A stretch of DNA of 64,000 nucleotides from contig CM037459.1 in assembly GCA_021014325.1 (NCBI GenBank), positions 13,425,501-13,489,500 on the forward strand. The letters are read 5' to 3'. Position 1 is the stretch's first letter. The number at the start of each line of letters is the position of its first letter. Below, piece after piece: positions 54,801 through 60,800 of this stretch. Position numbers and translations under genes: made by a program. Below the pieces are notes generated by a model. It was not told the origin of the DNA. It ran no database searches and saw only the letters and a list, made by a program, of their open reading frames with translations. This DNA comes from Plazaster borealis (taxonomy: Eukaryota; Echinodermata; Asteroidea; Forcipulatida; Labidiasteridae).

Positions 54801-57800
54801 AAGCAGGTACATGTTAGTTACGAAGTTTCACCACCACCGACCGCTTCGATAAAATTAAAGATACTGCAAAAGCAAAAATTAACAATCGCAGGAGTACACA
54901 AATATGAGCAATGCATGCCGCGCGCATGAACAGGAAAGTTTGTCAGACCACTATGTGTATATTATATTCATAGGTATGCGACAAAGTATGCAATACAATA
55001 TATTCGCATTATGTATGCTCACATAAATTATTTGCGAATAATTTCACGACATTTTACACGTCTGTGCACATTTACGATTAATTTCACGACATTGCATACG
55101 TCTGCGCACTTATTTGAGAATAGATTCACGACATCGCATACCTCTGTGCACATTAAGATATTCGATGTCCCTTTAGGGCCACCATACGTATATTTATAGC
55201 CAATCTGAAAATTCAACAAGGTTACTCCATCGTCTAATGAAATACAGGCAGATTTTCCTGTTGCGTTGGACAGACTGTACGTCGAGCTCCTCAGCAAGCC
55301 CCCGACCAAAGTAGCAATAATTGGACCTCTGTTATCTAAAGTTGCTGAGACTGTGGCGCAGGTAATCGGCAGATGGAATATTGTTGAGGTAGGTGTTAAG
55401 AAGCTATTGGCATTAAAGGCCTGTAGGCCTACACTATTGGTAAGATCGAAAAACACAAATGTTCACAGATTCACACATAACTTACAAGATTTAAAGTAAG
55501 TAATGGTAGAAAGGGTTCCTTATAATATTTCTGCCTAAAATGCTATCGTTTCTGAGAAATGAGTAAAACAATAGTTTTTATCACGCGCGATAAAAACTCG
55601 ATGTTTGAAAAAAACAGAAAACACATCAGGTTTCTTCTCACTATTTTCTCGTGACCTCGATGACCAATTGAGCTCAAACTTGTACAGGTTTGTTTGTTTA
55701 TGCATATGTTGAATCACACAAAATGTGGACACTGATTTTGAGCTGCTACCAAAAGTGTACAACACATTTAATCTATACTCCATAATAACTTACTCTGGAA
55801 ATTGTTTTTCCTGAAACAAAACATGATTTGAGTATGTAAATAAATAAGGAAGCCCAATGGTATGAAACTGCTAGATAATGGGAATCAATCTACATGATTC
55901 CTGCATCCAACGGGCTTCAGAACGTTTCTTTTTTACGACGTATTTATTTTGTTGTTTTATTTCATATTGATAATCATCATGAAGAACTAGCGTGAATCTG
56001 CTCCACGCCTTTCACGGCGATGTTCAACACGGGAACTTCCCTTAAAATTCACGCATTACGGAGACATTTTCTTCCGTTTTGGGAAGTACTTGTGCTGAAC
56101 AGTTATTAAAGGTATCGTACACGTTTGGTAATGACCCAAAACAAATATTAGCATAAAAACTTACTTGGTAACAAGCAACGGAGAGCTGTTAATAGTATAA
56201 CACATTGTAGGAAACGACTCCCTCTGAAGTAACGTAGTTTTTGAGAAAGAGGTAATTTCTCACTAAAATAATAAAACCTTCTTGCAAAAAGTTTTTATTC
56301 CTATCTGAAAGCACACAAATTTGTACAACAAGGGTGTTTTTTCTTTCATCATTTTCTTGCAACTTCGATGACCAATTGAGCCCAAATTTTCACAGGCTTG
56401 TTATTTTATGCATAGTTGGGATACACCAATTGAAAACACTGGTCTTTGACAATTACCAAACGTGTTCAGTGCCTTTATTTGAACAGTTATTCCTTGAACT
56501 ATTATTGAACCATTTGTTTATTGAACTTTTATAGCATATTAAACATGTTTTCAGTAAATAAGGAAGCCCAATGTTATGCAGTCGTCCCATAGTTGCCAAT
56601 GGATATACGAACAAATTCCTGGGAATAATTGTATCTGGATGAAATACTCTTCCATGTTCGCTGTCTCCAATAGGCGTCAGTGCGTTTTTGTTATGAGGCA
56701 CTTATTTTGTTGTTTTAATTTTTTATTGACAAGTATTAATCCTTGATAACCAGATTACCCCCGGTGGATCAAGTCCAGTTCTCTCCAACCGCGACCGATA
56801 TCCCCACATCTACCGTACACTCACCTCGGCATCAGCATTTGGCTCAGCACAAGCCGAAATCATCCGACAGTTCGGCTGGACAAGGATTGCTACCCTAATT
56901 GAAGCAGTAGAACCGCACAAGGGGGTAAGATCTTGGTATTTATATCACGCGTGTGATCTAAAATGGGAAGAGACAGTGTAAGATAAAAAAGAGGTTAGTA
57001 ATCCGTTCGAATGGTTGAACAGTCCGTTGGCACGGTTCAGTAATCCGTTCTAACAGATTGATATTATAGTAATCCGTTCGCACCCTTCGCCATTTGAAGC
57101 GACCCTTCGTTGATCTCCTGCAGGTGGTGCGCGCGCCCTATAAGAGTTGGCTATTGTTCCAACGGATTACTTAAACGGATGAATGGATTACTAAACCCCT
57201 CGAACTGATAACTAAACCTTGCAAATGGATTACTGAAACCTATGCGAACTGATTGCAAAACCTTCGAACGTATTATAATAGAATCCTGCGAACATTTATA
57301 AACCGTTCAAACGGATTGCTACACCGTGCGAATGGATTAACTTTTTTCTTCCTGGGCTTAGTAGATTCCAAGATAGAAGACCTTATTTTGTTTACAATAA
57401 ATTAACTGTTAAACACAACTGGAAGCTTTTCCTATGGTATCGCTGTTGGGAGGGGCGTGGGAATCGTCTGGCACCTTTTGCCAGAAGTCCAATCAAAATT
57501 GGCTAATGCCCCTGACAAGATCTACTGCCAATAGATTGGACTTCTGGCAAAAGGTGTCATGGCTGTCAGGCTATCTCTGATAATTCTTATCAAATGCACC
57601 AAACACCTTATTACCTCGGACAACCTACTATGTACACGTTTGCCTGCATGTAATAATCTATGCTGTTTTCTCTTCATCAACCAGAGGATTAAGCGACTTC
57701 ATGATGAGGCAGCGCATATCAATGTTTCCATAGTAAGCTCAGAGACATTCATCACTGATCCTGAAGATGCCCTGAAACGGTTGAAGGTATAGTTTCAAAC

Positions 57801-60800
57801 TCTGAGGTTTCCCAGATAAAGTTGTTTTAAAAATATTTCATCTTCTTAAGTTGCTGAGGTTTATACTTTTACCAGTAAATATAGCATGGAGACGTTTGAA
57901 ATGAATGTTATATTACAGTGAGATAATGATCTTTAATCATGTAACAAACGCACTTTGTGATACGGGGTGTTAAATAAAGTGCGCCACCTGTAGTGTGCCG
58001 GCGGTTATAAAAAGGATAGGTTCGTTATTTTATAAAAGACAGTCGCTGTGAATTCTTTTCGTAGCTAATTTTTGTGAAAACTTCCCACAGGATATAGATG
58101 TGAGAATCATAGCAACCAGTTTCTACGAAGGGAAGGTTCGGAAAGTATTCTGCACTGTGAGTTTCAGAACTTTTTTTATACCACGCATGTGTGATGTTGT
58201 AGTAGAAAGATATCGAACAGTCTTTCAAAGCTGGTGTACCGTCTTAAATTACAGATTCACGCGCATTATTACTAGAGCGGATTTTTGCTCCCTCTAATAG
58301 ACCGTGCAAGTCTCGCGCATTATTCGAACATTATTTGGGACCACTTTGGTCCCACACGTACATTTCTTTAACGCGTGAAGGAAACAAACTCACGCACTTC
58401 CGGGTACCAATGTTCGAATACGCACGAGACTTGCACAGTCTATATCGAAAAGAAAACAAGAACAAAATAGTAATAATAATACAACAAGAAAAAAACAAAA
58501 AATCAAAACAGAAACAAGAAGAAGGAAAAGGGAAAATATTTTGGTGCGTGACACCAATTTTATTTTTTTTTGTTTTAACTATACTTGTGATACTTTTCGT
58601 TGCCAAGCCTAATTTTACTGTCTAGTTCTAAATACTTTTATTCGGTTTTGGTTCGCTCCTGTCAGGCCTATAAATTGGGGATGTACGGCCCGAAATACGT
58701 TTGGATGATATTGGGTACTTACAAGGACGGCTGGCAATCTTTCATAAACGAGACGATCTCTTGCACATCTGAGGAACTCTTGACTGCGACTGAGGGATAC
58801 CTAGCGGTTACATTTAGTTTCTATGGACAAGAGATTGATGTGGGGCGAAGTGGACAGGTCAGTTAGTTGATTATGTACATTCATTATACCTCAACTGCAA
58901 GAAGGCACAATACAAACTGTAGTGTAGGTATGATTAACTAACAACAATTCACTCTAAACATGCTCCCGGGTCAGAATTGACCCGACCCATTTTTTGGGTC
59001 AGTATGATCCGGAATTTGTATCAAAAATTACACAAGAAATGGTTCAAAGTGACGCCAAATCCGAGCTAAAATTCATTTTTTTTTTATCTCCGGGTGTCAG
59101 CCTGATCCAGACATTTATCGGGCCCCCAGAAATCCGGTCAGTCCGGTATATAACAATGGAATCCGGTCAGTCCGGTATACAACAATGCAATCCGGACAAT
59201 CCGTTGTACAACAATAAAACCGTTGAACAACAATAACCATCATAAAACCCCGGAACCCCCCCCCCCCCCAACACAACAACAACAGCAACAGCAAACATAA
59301 AATCATCAAGTGACTGTCGAGTCCTGCAGAATCACCTGAAGTACGTCCGCATTTAAAATACTAAATCAAACAGGGAAAGAACAATCATGCGAGGGGAGAG
59401 CATTGTGATCGTGAATTGTATACAGTTTTCTAAGCCAGCATTAACATTTTACCTGACTGACTAGATCTAATCAATGCTAAGTTGCTGAAAGCTCGTGTTA
59501 GTAAAACCAGGGTGCCACATCTACAGTGTCCGGGAATATCATGTCCGGGAATATCATGTGAAGTTACCAGTTTCATTCGAAATACATACAGAATAATATC
59601 CAGAGTGTAAGATAATGTTGTGCATATCATTATGTCAATTTTTTCATTGGTACTACCCTCAGACACCAGCAGAATTCCGGAAAGATATGTCCGCCATACT
59701 TGGTTACAACATCACCGTGAACGATCCAACCTACGCAGCCAATAGTTACGATGCCGTTTGGGCGTTAGCCCTGGCTTTTCATGAGGCAGAACCATTGCTT
59801 TCAAAGAGTCTTGATTTATACGAGTATCATGACGAGAATTACGCCAAAGTAGTCGGCCAGAGTATTTTAAATCAGACGTTTGCTGGAATGTCAGTAAGTT
59901 TCCCCTTTCCTATTTTGCACTATAGTGACATTGAGTCGTTTGAGTCGTTTTAATGCTTGACTTGGGGATAATCCAAACATAATCGTGATTTGTAGTGCTC
60001 CTCTGGCATCCATTTGCTAGTGTTTCAACTCCAAGATATCCGCAATTTTCTGACCCCAGAACTTCTCTTTGCGGGCAGCTGGTATGGGGTGCCCCTTGGG
60101 TGCCCCACTGCTGTGTCAGCCAATAGAATAACTGTTCGTCGCTTCGCCTGGAGTTGCTTTTGTAACTCAGACCAAAACCGACTTCACTGTACCGTCCCCC
60201 TTCCCCACACCTTTGGTATACTTGGTCTCTGCCCCTTATGATGGTTATGATCTGTTGATCGGTCGTAGCTCACCAAGCGAAGTGCAAACTACAAACATAC
60301 GCTTGTGCTCCGTTTGCGCGCCCTCTGCATGCATACCGGTATATGGATATGTGGCGTGTCGTGGCCGAGCGGATAAGAACACCGAACTCAAGCTCTGGTG
60401 TTTCTGATCAGCAGAGTGTGTTTTCGAATCCCAGTCGTGACACTTGTGTCCTTAAGCAAGACACTTAACCACATGCTTCGTCCTTCGGATGGGACTTTAA
60501 GCCGTAGGTCCCGTGTGTTGTGTAATGCACGTAAAAGAACGCAGTGCACTAATCAAAAAGAGAAGGGGTTCGCCCCGGTGTTCCTGGTTTGATCGGTAGC
60601 ATATAGACTGTGCAAGTCTCGCGCGTATACCGGAACGAGAAAACACGTCAAACGAAGAACATTTTTTTATTTAAAATCAAATCTTTGTTTTAAATTATAT
60701 CTAATGACAAAATCTGAACAACAAAATAACTCATTACACGTTTATAACATCAGTTTTAGTGTTTTTAAGAAACACACAAATAATGTGTCAATTATTATTG

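Larger units (their letters stand above)
53577..55177. mobile_element. Foldback-type element with internally repeated inverted arms
   Basis: The left end AAAGGGACATCGCATAT is inverted at the right end as ATATTCGATGTCCCTTT. Both arms consist of a diverged unit of about 45-50 bp containing ATGCGATGTCGTGAAATTTATCGC-type sequence. The left arm has copies near 53590, 53630, 54090, 54130 and 54375 in one orientation; the right arm has tandem copies at 54965-55165 in the other. Inside are a SINE-2 and a 90-bp tandem duplication. No transposase is seen. Confidence 0.7.
51804..55247 (+). other. GABA-B-like receptor intron 1
   Basis: A phase-0 intron of 3444 bp. It has a GTT/GTTT microsatellite (52186-52220), an R3-related fragment (about 53000-53160), a CGAAATA motif cluster (53205-53402) and a 1.6-kb foldback element (53577-55177) that encloses a SINE-2 copy and a 90-bp tandem duplication. 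Confidence 0.85.
55389..56753 (+). other. GABA-B-like receptor intron 2
   Basis: A phase-0 intron of 1365 bp. It has an R1/R4-intermediate element (about 55530-55772) and a roughly 150-bp direct duplication (55838-55985 and 56553-56735) with a full R1 element between its copies. Confidence 0.8.
56925..57684 (+). other. GABA-B-like receptor intron 3
   Basis: A phase-0 intron of 760 bp. It contains a bidirectional cluster of AATCCGTTCGAA-type motifs (56995-57335) and a 22-bp perfect inverted repeat (57472-57556). Confidence 0.85.

Noticed and set aside
55028..55456. 142-codon minus-strand open frame
   Set aside because: It is antisense to receptor exon 2 and runs into the right arm of the foldback element.
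55838..55985. A duplicated receptor exon associated with the duplicated intron segment
   Set aside because: The upstream copy is not followed by anything resembling receptor exon 3, so only intron sequence was duplicated.
60355..60445. tRNA-Leu/Ser gene
   Set aside because: It is the head of SINE-2, followed by the SINE body also found at 22527-22950.
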